From Chelonoidis abingdonii (Eukaryota; Chordata; Testudines; Testudinidae), in NCBI RefSeq assembly GCF_003597395.2, contig NC_133773.1, forward strand, positions 61,305,373 through 61,369,372: 64,000 nucleotides of DNA. Direction: 5' to 3'. The first letter of the stretch is position 1; each line of letters opens with the position of its first letter. The position numbers and the translations under genes were made by a program. Shown here in pieces: positions 47,549 through 58,799 of this stretch. The notes beneath the pieces are model-generated. The model did not search any database. It saw nothing but the letters and a program-made list of their open reading frames with translations, and had not been told where the DNA came from.

Positions 47549-48429
47549 AAGAGCAAGGACAGCACAAATGATACACAACATAAGAAGAGGATTATTTGTA
47601 GTTGGATTAGTTTGGGTGCTAAATCATGTGAGGGAAATTTAGATATAAGCACTGGTGATATTCATTACATGTATCCAGTTTTCCAAACTGTAGGAGTGAT
47701 AAAGCATCTTCTCTCCTTTCAGAATGTAAGATTCCTACACCTCCCACCCAACACTTCTTGTGCTTCTGAACTATAGAAAGCTTTGGGCAGCTTCTCTAGG
47801 TATAACACAACATGGTATGTTTCTTTCTCCATAGTATTCCTCACAAACAAGTGAAGGATTCCAAAGAAACTGGGTGCAGAAAACACGTATGTCAATATTA
47901 GTTACATGCACTGTGCATGTTTAGTTAATATTCATAGTATACGTTACTTCCATCCCCTAACAAAAATGATCCAATTAACTCCAAAGGATGGCTATGACAC
48001 TTTCCACAGTTACAAAAAATACTACACTAGCACATGAAAGGAAAACAGGGGCCATGACTATCTAAGTATTAAAAATATATAGCTTACGCTGAAAGGAATG
48101 CCAGAGAATGGAACACAAGAACAATCTTAATACACATGAAGAACATAAGGAACATATTCTAACACCAGCATAACACTACTAAGAATGCTTTAAAAGGTGT
48201 AGGAAAAGAAAAATCCATGTTTCTACCAAGAAAATCTCTTAGCTAATAAAGTAATTAAAACCAGAAGCAAAATTTTAATAGGGAACAAACTAGCAGGTAC
48301 TGGGTAGTTGTACTGGTGGACACCCACGTGAAAAACAGTTAAGTATATCATAAAAACCAGTCAGCAGTAAAACAACTAATTTTTACTAACCCTCTAAGAA
48401 CTAAGGCATTTGTTTTAGGGCCTGGATAG

Positions 48430-48680
48430 CTAAGGCTTGGTCAACACTTAAAGATATATCAGCATAGCTATGTCGGTCAGGAGTGTGAAAAAGACAAAAA
48501 ACCTCCATTGTAGATTCAGCTATGCCAGTGGAAGAATGCTTCTGTCAACGTAGCTAATGATATTCAGGAAGGCGGTGGTCATAAACCAATGGAAAAACTC
48601 CTTGTCAGTGTACACTCTGCCTGTCCTATGGGGCTATGCTCCCATAGCCTCCATAGCACAGACATAGCCTAATGGACCAC
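48430..48680. repeat. MITE-like repeat (tctacact/agctatgtc family)
   Basis: aaggcttggtcaacacttaa at the left and the paired agcatagctatgtcgg and attcagctatgccagt inside match a dispersed sauropsid MITE pattern. The right end near acagacatagcc is the approximate inverted partner. Diverged. Confidence 0.45.
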
Positions 48681-49563
48681 CTCTCTCATACTACTCTATA
48701 CCAACTGTGGACTACTTCAGAAGTACTCTCACCAACATTCCTTAGGCTGTATGTACTCAATGGAGGATCCCTGAATCTAGTACTTGCTTCTCTATTGACC
48801 TGACAGAGTCTGAGTTGCTGACCTGCAGGGTATATTGAAAGATATTTGTTTACCCATGGGATTGACTGGGGGTTAGAATAAGGGGATTGGAGTTTTCGGG
48901 TCCTTGTTGCTGGGGAATTTGTCAAGTTCTCTTTTAATTATACAAGTAACATTAACAGATTTAATGCAGATTTAATAATGCATACACCTGGAGAATGATA
49001 GGTGCATGTTACAAATCAAGAATAAATTTGTATATGTTGAGTGTTTTGTTGTCTCTTCAAAATGTGGAGGGGATGATGATCAAAACGTACACGCTGATGA
49101 TACAGAATATATGCAAGACTAAAACTGGCAAATCAGTCAGAGACAAGACACTAAATACCCAGAAGGAAAACCTGGTTAAAGAAAACCTATCTAAGCTGAA
49201 TGAACTCAAATGACTTATAGTACATCAGGGAACTTATCTCAGTAGTTGAAAGAAAGTCATTTGGACAGATTTTTTGAAGATTTTAAGGTGCTTGAAGATG
49301 GAAATAGGCACTTCTGAAAATCCCAAACGGTGCCTAAATATCTTCAAAAATCTGGCCTTTATCTCAAAATCATACATTAATCTGAGCATTACATTATTAA
49401 GACATGGCAGTTTGTCAACTTGTAGTCCTCTTTAACACCAATTAACAGTGTTAAATTGACAATACTGAATACCATAATTAGCATGGAAATGTTTAAAGGT
49501 GATAGATGATGCGTTACATAGTCAAACAGCACCCAGAGCCCAGCATTAACTGATAATCCTCAC
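48681..49563 (-). other. FBXW7 intron segment, one short palindrome
   Basis: A palindromic stretch at about 49270-49360 (gattttaaggtgcttgaaga ... tgcctaaatatcttcaaaaa) is like the one near 57890. Otherwise nothing recognised. Confidence 0.45.
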
Positions 49564-49698
49564 CTCTTTTGGGAGCAAGGAAATAAAGTCTCGTTGAAAC
49601 TGGGGCTCTATCACTTGCATCATATGTTTCACTTGTGTTGGTTCACAACTATCAATGAGTTCATCTAAAGCAAGTAACTTCTCTGGTCCACTCCAGCT
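49564..49698 (-). CDS. FBXW7: FBXW7 coding exon, dimerisation helix and F-box start (about residues 243-287)
   Basis: The exon is exactly 45 codons with phase 0 at both ends. The acceptor AG is at 49700-49699 and the donor GTGAGG follows 49564. It reads SWSGPEKLLALDELIDSCEP and ends RDFISLLPKE. The leucine-rich LLALDELIDSCE part is the D domain through which FBXW7 dimerises. The last residues (SLLPKE) start the F-box, which continues in the next exon. Confidence 0.96.
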
Positions 49699-52600
49699 CT
49701 ATAAGAGAGAAAGATATGTTCAGAGTTTGTACTATTTTAGTATACAATACTTATAAGCTACTTTGCAAAAAAGTGAGTATGCAGGATACCCAGCGATAGT
49801 GTGTTTAGGCTTCCTATGGGTAAATATCTTACCCACACAAAATAATTTGTTAGGGTTTTTGCGATAATCATTTAAAATTAAGCAAAATAAAATGGATGGA
49901 AAATGTTTAGAACCCAAACTCAAGTGCCAATAGAGAAGTGTATCTATTGTGTTGATGAGTATGATCTATAACATTAAAATCCAACATGAATAACTAAAAA
50001 AATTGTACATTGTTTTAAAACCAATTTAGAATGTGTTGAGAGTGAAGTGATTAATGCAAGAGTACTCACTCCAATGGGTATTCAAATGAAATGTTCAATT
50101 TCAGCCATCAAAATTTCACTGTTTCATTAGAAACTTTAAATAGGGTGTAGGGAGAGAACCAAACCAAAAAACACCAAGTGGCAACTTTCTCTAAAATACA
50201 ATGTTATATTTCAGAATCCTGGCTGTAAACCAATATTTGATTTTGTAAACACCAACTTACTAAGTAAACAGGGAATTCTGACTAGTAATTTTCTTACTTC
50301 ACATTCTTACTAATGGGCAGCATAAAATTTGATGACTTTAAATAGGCACTCATCTGAGAGTACAGCAGATTAGCAGCATCTGCAGAAAAATTAATAGCAG
50401 AATATATGGCATATCTGATAAGCATGTCTTTCTCAAACTCATCTGTGCTCAACAGATTTTGATTTGTTATGCAAAAACAATTTCAAGAGAAAAAACAATA
50501 GAAAGAACTGATTTAGCAATCAAATTAGAGCATGAACAAAGTGTAAGAGGACAGAAAATGAAACAGCAAGTGTTTTATAAGTAGATTCATATTCATATTT
50601 TTGAACATATGGGTTCTAGAATGGCATATACAAGTAAATTAACACATTACATTACAGTTGAAAGGGCTGACTGTAATATGAGAAAGAAAGATAGTTTAGA
50701 ATTAAGATTCATTTACCACCTTAACCTGTGCCTCAAGACCTAGATTTACCGTATTGTGGATTATCATTCTTTGGATTTGAAATTAAGGTATATTATTACT
50801 GACCATGTACTGCAATGCCTAGACGTAGTGAGGCAAGTTAAGAATAGAGTAGAAGTCAGAAAGATGAACTGTGAGCAGAACAGTAATTTACTCTTCTTTA
50901 TGATGTAAAAAGTTATCTTTGTAGTTTTAAGAATTTTTTTTTAATTAACTCATTAGAAATATTAGGAAAATTAGCTCCTGACTTCACACTTTTTGTTGGA
51001 AGACACTGGCAAGGTTTGAGGACTGGGATGCGACGTTAGAGGAGACTGAAACCTGAACCATAGCATTCCCTGCTGACAACTGATGAGATGATATAGGCTG
51101 GTAGAAGTAGGTCTGGGATTTAAAAATTTAAAAATATATATTTTTTCAAAAACTTGATCTCAGTGGAGGTTTCAAAGATGCTCCTATCAACAGCTTCTAG
51201 AGCTTTACAATAGGACTCTTTCAGTGGGAACTATCTCAATTGAAAACTATCAATCATACAAACAATAAACCATAGATATCAAAAATATCAATCAAACCAT
51301 AACCATACTTCTGAAAATCCTTTTAAGTAAAGTAGTTAGTGTACATACACAGCAGCTGCTTATCTCATCAGCTGTTTTAAAACTGTTTTGTTTTTTATTC
51401 CAAGACATTTGTTGACACTATCTAGAAATGTTTGCAACATTTAATCTGATCAAACTACTTTTCAATTATAGGAAAATAAAAGGAAAAATACACTGAAGCC
51501 AGAGTATCTGTATTAGTCTCTCATAACTTTCAAAATCATTCTAATCCAATTCTGTTAGTAATTAATATAGTAAAAATAATTCAAAGAACTTGAATATCAG
51601 CATTTTGTGCTGTGGCAGATGTTTGCTGTAGTTGTAAATTGATAATTGTTAATGGCCTCTAAATTCTGATGACAATATTGCACCTCAGTGTAAGTAATCC
51701 TTACTCTTATCTTTACTGATAAAATACCATGTAGAATTAAACTGAGAGGCACACACTGCCTCCCACTCCCTCCCCCTTCACAGGGGAAAACAAACTTTAA
51801 GACAGTGAAATCTATTCCTTCAGCTTTATAGGTTGGCTAGAGGCAACAAACTTAAGACCCTTCCAAGCAATCAACTGCTAAAAGAGGTTTACTCTAGGGA
51901 GCTCTCCTGATTGATCTTTCATGTTTTTAAAAATAAACTGGTAATGGTAAGAGATCTCTGAGGAAAAATATTTGCTGTGGAAAATTTTGTTGAGTGAGCA
52001 GTCTTGCCAGATAAATACATTGATGGGGGAATGACATTATCTTCATTAGATTAGCATTTCTGTGATCTGTAGATTTACCTGTTAGCAAAAAATGGCACAC
52101 AGCACATTCAGCAGAGACAGAGAGGGGAAGGAGTAAGTGTGCGTTTTGTATAAACAATAACAGTGAACATGTTTGTAAACTAAAAAGTAAATAGGTGCCA
52201 AGCAATGATGCAAACTTTCAAATATTTTTGTTACTGAGCAACTCAAACATTTTAGATTCCTAAAAATGTTCCAGGCAAAAAAGCTCCATTAACCTTCCTC
52301 CGCATTCATGGGAATGTTGTACGCTGTAAGCATATACGTTGTGAAAACTCATGAATCAGTAGCCCTCCAATTATGCAGTTTTAGGACACAGTTACCTAGG
52401 CACAGAAACACAATTCAGCTAAATTAAAAAAATGTAATTTAGCATGAAAAATATTTTTTCTGTATCAAAACAGTATGCGGGGCACAAATGTAGCCCAAAC
52501 ATATTGCACGATCCTCTGTTTTTAGTAGCTCTATGTATGCATTTGCTTCTAGTTTGAGTATCTTGTACTGAAATAGTTAGCATATGCTAATTGCATAATG

Positions 52601-52820
52601 GATTGCAGTGACAGCAGTTGCTGCATACACTTACCCTACGGTAGAAGGTACTCCAGGGAGGTTGGTCCCTTCAAATCTGGCTTGTTAGGTATCCTCAACA
52701 CAGTGGACTAATGGTGGCTCTCTGTCTACCACTCTTGAGGGGATTGTCTGTCTAGGTATCCTGCTCCAAACACTGCAGACTAACTAGACTCTTGAGGGCA
52801 TTTTCTGCATTGTGCAATTC
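49699..52820 (-). other. FBXW7 intron segment, no gene recognised
   Basis: AT-rich, few and short reading frames. No repeat ends recognised. Confidence 0.65.
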
Positions 52821-52829
52821 AAGAAGGTG

Positions 52830-53815
52830 AACAATCAAGCATGATATTCTGCTTCTGATCTTAGAAAAATTATTTGCAACTCTGAAAGTAAGTTATTTTG
52901 TGATGACAACTTATTAGATGACAGTGATATTGTGCCAGTTCATCTCAAGAGTAGATCTAAAAAGGAAGACTACATTTCCATTGACTGTTCATCAGGTTCA
53001 TTTTCAGATGATGAGGAGCTTATGTTCAGCCCGGGTATAAGACTGGAAGAAACACAGTTGAGGATAACTTCACCAGTATTAAGCTTACTGAAGATCTACT
53101 TAATGAAAATTTGGCCTATGTTGGAACAATGCAGTGAAACAAGCCAGATGTACCGAGTGAGATGCATCCACATTGGAGCAGAGAAAAACCGCCATCAGTG
53201 TTCAGGTTTGCTGGGCCACTTACCCTGGCTTCTTATGTTCCAAAGAAGGGCAAGTTGGTAATAATACTATCGATGATACATCTTGACAAGGTTCTAGGAG
53301 GAGACAAAAAGAAACTCCACATAATTCTCCATTATGACACTAAAAGTGCTGTCAACAACATGGACCATCTTGCAAGAATGTACTCCTGTGGGTGCAAGAT
53401 AAAAAGGTGGCCAATGTTTCTTTTCTTCAACATGTGTGATGTTGCTGGCATCCTGGTTTCCTTATTTGAGTCAGCAGTGATCCTGTTTGGCACCACACTC
53501 AACGAAAACAAGGCACTTATTCCTTGTCAGTCGAGGAGAATGACTCAAACATGCACATATAAACAGAAGAATCCTTGATAGCCATCATCTCACCATGCCC
53601 ATCAAAGCAGCACTCTCATCCCTTGGCTACTATCAAAAACCAGATACCATGGGATCACTCTGCAGACTTGGCAGTGGCTGCTGCCACATTTGCTTACGGT
53701 CATTTGACCACAAGAGCTGCAAGCAATGTGGAGAATGCAGGGAATCTGTATGCGCTGACCATGCCACATCAATGCTGGTGTGTGAAAACTGCATGCAGGC
53801 TCACACTGAATGAAA
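52830..53815 (+). pseudogene. piggyBac-type transposase, internally deleted and frameshifted
   Basis: The N-terminus is acidic (FCDDNLLDDSDIVPVHLKSR, then SSGSFSDDEELMF), as in PGBD proteins. After frame changes, KPPSVFRFAG jumps to YVPKKGKLVIILSMIHLDKV and then NNMDHLARMYSCGCKIKRWP, the part of the transposase around the last conserved Asp (DNMD in the family, NNMD here). The region between, which should hold the first two catalytic Asp residues, is missing. The end, GSGCCHICLRSFDHKSCKQC then GECRESVCADHAT, is the C-terminal cysteine-rich finger. I did not find the TTAA ends. Confidence 0.8.
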
Positions 53816-54375
53816 CTCCAGCTAGTTCTTTCAAATTGCTAGTTAAATAAAGGTTTTTCTCCCTAAAACATTAAATAGTTGTTCTTGATTTTTGAACCCA
53901 TTTGGGCTATGAAGATGTCAGCCTCACTCCCTCCTTTTTTTCCTCCCACTCCTGTTTTTGTGCCTTACTATCAAGAAGTATTTATGTAATATTTAACACT
54001 GTAATAGTAAAGACCACTACATGGACTGAAAACACATATTGTGGACTAGCTAGGTGGAGGCAATTAGATCTCTTTCCTACTCTGAGCATATTCATACTTT
54101 GACCTGCTCTAAGTTTAATCTAGATTATTACTTTTTGGTGTGCTGTTGAATTCTTTTAGTGGTTGAAAGGTGTGTCTTACAGAGATACCTGAAGATGGAG
54201 AGAAGGGGCTCTTCCTGATCTCTTTTTGGGAGGGTGAACCAGTGTGTTAGTTTTGCTGTTGAAGACACTGCCTTCAGTTCCCTCAAACACGTATTTGGAT
54301 TGGATAAACGTAGTGTGCAAGGCAAAACATAACTATGTTGACTGAAGCTGTCATGGGATAAGAGAGAAGGTCCTC
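53816..54375 (-). other. FBXW7 intron segment, nothing recognised
   Basis: The left part may be piggyBac 3' untranslated sequence. No coding motif. Confidence 0.5.
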
Positions 54376-55544
54376 TCATGGATTGGTAACTGGTTAAAAG
54401 ATAGGAAACAAAGGGTAGGAATAAATGGTCAGTTTTCAGATCGGAGAGAGGTAAATAGTGGAGTCCCCCAGAGGTCTGTACCGTGACCAGTCCTATTTCA
54501 ACATCTTCATAAATGAAATGGAAAAAGGGGTAAACAGGGAGGTGGCAAAATTTGCAGATGACACAAAACTACTCAGTATAGTTAAGTCTCAGGCAGACTG
54601 CAAAGAGCTACAAAAAGATCTTTCAGAACTGAGTGACTGAGCAACGAAATGGCAGATGAAATTCAATGCTGATAAATGCAAAGTAGTGCACATTGGAAAA
54701 CATAATCCCAACGATACATATAAAATGATGGGGTCTAAATTAGCTGTTACCACTCAAGAAAGATCTTGGAGTCATTGTGGATAGTTCTCTGAAAACATTC
54801 ACTCAATGTGCAGTGCCAGTCAAAAAGCAAATAGAATGTTAGGAATCATTAACAAAGGGATAGGTGAGACAGGAACTACCATAGTGCCGCTATATAAATC
54901 TATGCTACGCCCGCATCTTGAATACTGTGTGCAGATGCGGTTGCCCCAGCTCAAAAAAGATATACTGGAATTAGAAAAGGTTCAGAAAAGGGCAACAAAA
55001 ATTATTAGGGGCATGGAACGGCTTCCATATGAGGACAGATTAATAAGACAGACTTTCAGTTGGAAAAGAGACGACTAAGGGGGAGATGACAGAGGTCTAT
55101 AAAGTCATGACTGGTGTGGAGAAAACAAATAAGGAAATGTTATTTACTCCATCTCATAACACAAGAATTAGGGGTCACCAAATGAAATTAATAGGCAGCA
55201 GGATTAAAACAAAAGGATTTCTTTACACAACACACAGGCAACCGGTGGAACTCCTTGCCAGAGAATGTTGTGAAGGCCAAGACTGTACCGGGGTTCAAAA
55301 AAGAACTAGATAAATTCATGGAGGATAGGTCCATCAATGGCTATTAGCCAGGATGGGCAGAGACGGCGCCCCTAGCTTCTGTTTGCCAGAAGCTGGGAAT
55401 GGGCGACAGGGGATGGATCACTTGATGATTACATGTTCTGTTCATTCCTGCTGGAGCACCTGTCATTGGCCACTGTCAGAAAAGAGGATACTGGGCTAAA
55501 TGACCCTTTGGTCAGACCCAGTATGGCTGTTCTTATGTTCTTAA
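54376..55544 (+). mobile_element. CR1/L2-type LINE, RT C-terminal half and 3' tail
   Basis: Plus-strand pieces in order: SPRGLYRDQSYFNIFINEME (motif B side), VAKFADDTKLLSIVKSQADC with the catalytic FADD box, ANRMLGIINKGIGETGTTIV, YKSMLRPHLEYCVQMRLPQL, then RIRGHQMKLIGSRIKTKGFL in a new frame. The tail ends ggtcagacccagtatggctg then ttcttatgttct, a 3' end I associate with turtle CR1-type LINEs. Several stops and shifts (e.g. the TGA at 54638) make it dead. 5' truncated, as usual for LINEs. Confidence 0.8.
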
Positions 55545-58500
55545 GGAAGGCAGTCTCTGATATGATGTGGACCTGTCCAAGTGAGGGCTTTCTACTCAAA
55601 TACCAGAACCTTGAATTGGATCTGAAAGTGCGTGGGAAGACAGTATAGGTTGTAGAACACTGGCATGATATATGGTCTAGTGCTTGTTCTGCTTAGGAGA
55701 TGGACCACTGTGTTGTACCTGTTACAGTTTCTTCATGAACATCTTGTCTAGGTGGAGGTACAGAGAACTGCAGAATACCAGAGAGGAAGTGACGAATGTG
55801 TGAATTACTATGGCTAGGTCTCTATCTGAAAGAAATAGTCTTTTTGCCAGAAGTGGCAGAAGCTGGACACTATCATAGCTGCCAAGAGCAAACACTCTCA
55901 ATTACAGGCTAAGTGATGGTGCTTACCAGCTCCTCTACTGATTGACATTATTATGCATAGAAAAAGATTTTCCAATCCCAGTGTGCCAGATTCCCACCTC
56001 TCTTCATTTAAACGTGGAGGTTTCACAAACTTTGCCCATGTTAGACAAATGCCCCCTTACCACAATAGTATATAAGTGGGAAAAGTTTAGGGAGAGAGTA
56101 AAGAAGGGATTAATATTTGATGTAATTCTGCCCCCAGATGAACTTGGCAGGAACTGGATTTTTGGTTTCATGAGGAATTTCACTTTCAAAATTTGCAAGA
56201 CAAGTAAAACATTTTGTAGGTTGCCAAAATTATATATGATATAAAATGGAATATCTAAAGATTCTGTTTCAAAAAGCCTGAATGTTGAATGAATTGGTGT
56301 TTCAACCTTATTGAAATGTTTCTTTTCAACTTTTCTTTCAAAACAAATTCTTGTTGGAATTTTGCAGAAATCAGTATTTACTGATTGAAAATTTTCCAAT
56401 GGAACCTTTTTCCCCATCAGCTCTACTCTCTGTCTCCCCAGCTGCATTATGTCTTATCTGATTGTGTCCTTTACATCATAAACTTCTTGGGGCAGAGACT
56501 TTCTTTTCGTTGTCATGTTCAAAGCACTGAGCTCAGGTCAAATAGTAAATTAAAAAGACTTTATAGAACATTTTAGTGTTCTTAAAAGACTCAGACATTA
56601 GCCTGGAAATTCAAATGAATGGGAATATACAGTTAATAGAACTCAAATAACTATAACTCTACTTCAGTGCCACCCACACTATCCTCAGAACAGATGTCTG
56701 AGACCAAGATACGAAGTTGTAAGACCAGGAGACAAATCCTCGAACAATGCACATCTCAACTGAAGCAGTGACTCTAGAAATTGTAAAGTGATCTTATTGA
56801 ACTATTTCAATCAAGTTTAGAGAGACTGTATGCCACTATAGCATTTAAAGAAAAATGTACACTAATTACAGGAAACCATTTGTGTCTTATTTTGAACCAT
56901 TCAGAGTAGACGGAAAAGAAAATCTCTGTTCATCAGAAATGATCGATTCAAGACAAGTGTTTGAGACAGATCCCCCTAATTATACAGAATTATGTTGTAC
57001 TGAAACTGATCATTAATATCTGAGGCTATAAAACTCTTAATGGCTAAACTAAAATTTATGTAGTTAATACACCTGTGTACCAGGTGGATGACAAATCAAA
57101 TCATACTTATGTAGCAGAAACATACATTCAAAACCAAAGTCGTATAGTCCAGAGTTTCTTGATTCTACAAGCAGCAACATAAGTAAAGTGGATTTAAGAT
57201 ATTCCCAGCTCCACGCAATGAACTACTTGAAGTCCTTACAGTCAGAAGTCCTTCATCAAAATGTCTCCATCTTACACACTAGACAGACAGGAATACTGGA
57301 TGGCAGACTGGCAGGAGATGGACAGGCATTAAGGTTGCATGGCATCAAGAACTGTGCATTTCCAATCCTTTGTAAAATTTTCTTTCAAAGAGTAATCTTA
57401 TTTTGACTTCCAGGCAAGCTTACAAGCTTTTGAGAAAACTGCAAAGTTTTCTTAGGATTTTTCCTCACAACTAAAACATTTACAACTGTACCTCTAATTT
57501 AACTGAGTTGGTTGTGTTTTGTTTATTTTTGGTCTGTGAATTCAATTTTAAAATTGATTGCAAAGACACTGTCAGTACAGATGGATTTATAGACAAATAG
57601 GATAGTGCTACTTAACGGACTTAACAGCCATGCTATACTAATAAGGGAGAAAGAGCTCCCATTTTGATTGCCATACAGAAACAAAATATCAGATTGTAAG
57701 AGTGACACTGTCAGTGCATGCTCAGAAACTGCATCATCTTAAGTAATTTTTAACTATACTTTGTACAAGTTTTTATTTTCCTATAGAGAAATAAAGGTAA
57801 TAAAGGTAAGTGCCCTTAGAGGAGTCAGGGAGATGTGACTTTAAACCTGAAAGCTAAGAGTTTCAAAAGTTAGGCTCCAAAATAACTGGCTTGATTTTCA
57901 CAAGTGCTGAACACCTATTGCTCCAACTGAAGTAATCAGTGGGAACTTCTGCATGATCAGCACTTTTGAAAATCAGGTCACTTATTTAGCAGCCTAAATC
58001 ATGATTTAGAAATATAACTTTAGGCTCTTTTTGAAATCATGACCTAAAACATTAGGTTAAATGTCTAGTTACATTTTTATTAAGAGTAGATTTATTTGTT
58101 ACTGAAACAGTTTTTCTGTAGGCTAATATATGTATCTAACAAGTGTCATTCATAACAATCTGCAACCATAAAGGGGTCTTATTTTGCAGTCCTGACCGGC
58201 AAAATTCCCATTGACTAACAGCCTCTTCCTGTCCCATCTCTTCCTATGCACTCAGAAAATATTCAGCCTCCCACTTCACGTAACTCTGTTTTTCCAGGGA
58301 TTATACCTTCTAATTCTATAGTATGAGACAATATATTCATGTAATGTTTAAGAAAAGTTTTGTACATCAATTCTAATAGTTCATGGATTAGGGACCCAAT
58401 CTTATGAGGATCCAGGGGCTTCTGTATAAATTATTTAGGTTAATCTTTCTATCTACCCAGTGGGACTCAGTGCTCCGTCTAGAAGATACCATCAGAGATG

Positions 58501-58790
58501 TTTAGTTTTGCAGCTCTCAAACTGTGGATTTGTCTCTCTAGAGATAACATGCTTGTTAACAGCAAAATTCTTTACAAATAAATAAATAAAGATTTATGTA
58601 CACAGAGCCAATCCTTTACCTTTCTGTAAAAGTGCAAATTTTCAAAAAGTTCAATGAATAGAAGATTGTTGGGGGCGGAATACATCTGGACAAGGAGAAG
58701 AAGTCTGGAGATAAATGTGAGAAGGGAGGGACAGGCAGTCGAAACAAAGTTAAACTTTTTGAGCAGCATATTCCAGAAGTCTTGAGGTCT
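55545..58790 (-). other. FBXW7 intron segment with one foldback repeat
   Basis: At about 57890-57985, gattttcacaagtgctgaac faces gatcagcacttttgaaaatc across a short loop, a dispersed foldback repeat. The rest is AT-rich without motifs. Confidence 0.55.
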
Positions 58791-58799
58791 TTCTAAGTG

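Noticed and set aside
53162..53578. Domesticated piggyBac gene
   Set aside because: Frame breaks on both sides and loss of the middle of the protein argue for a dead transposon.
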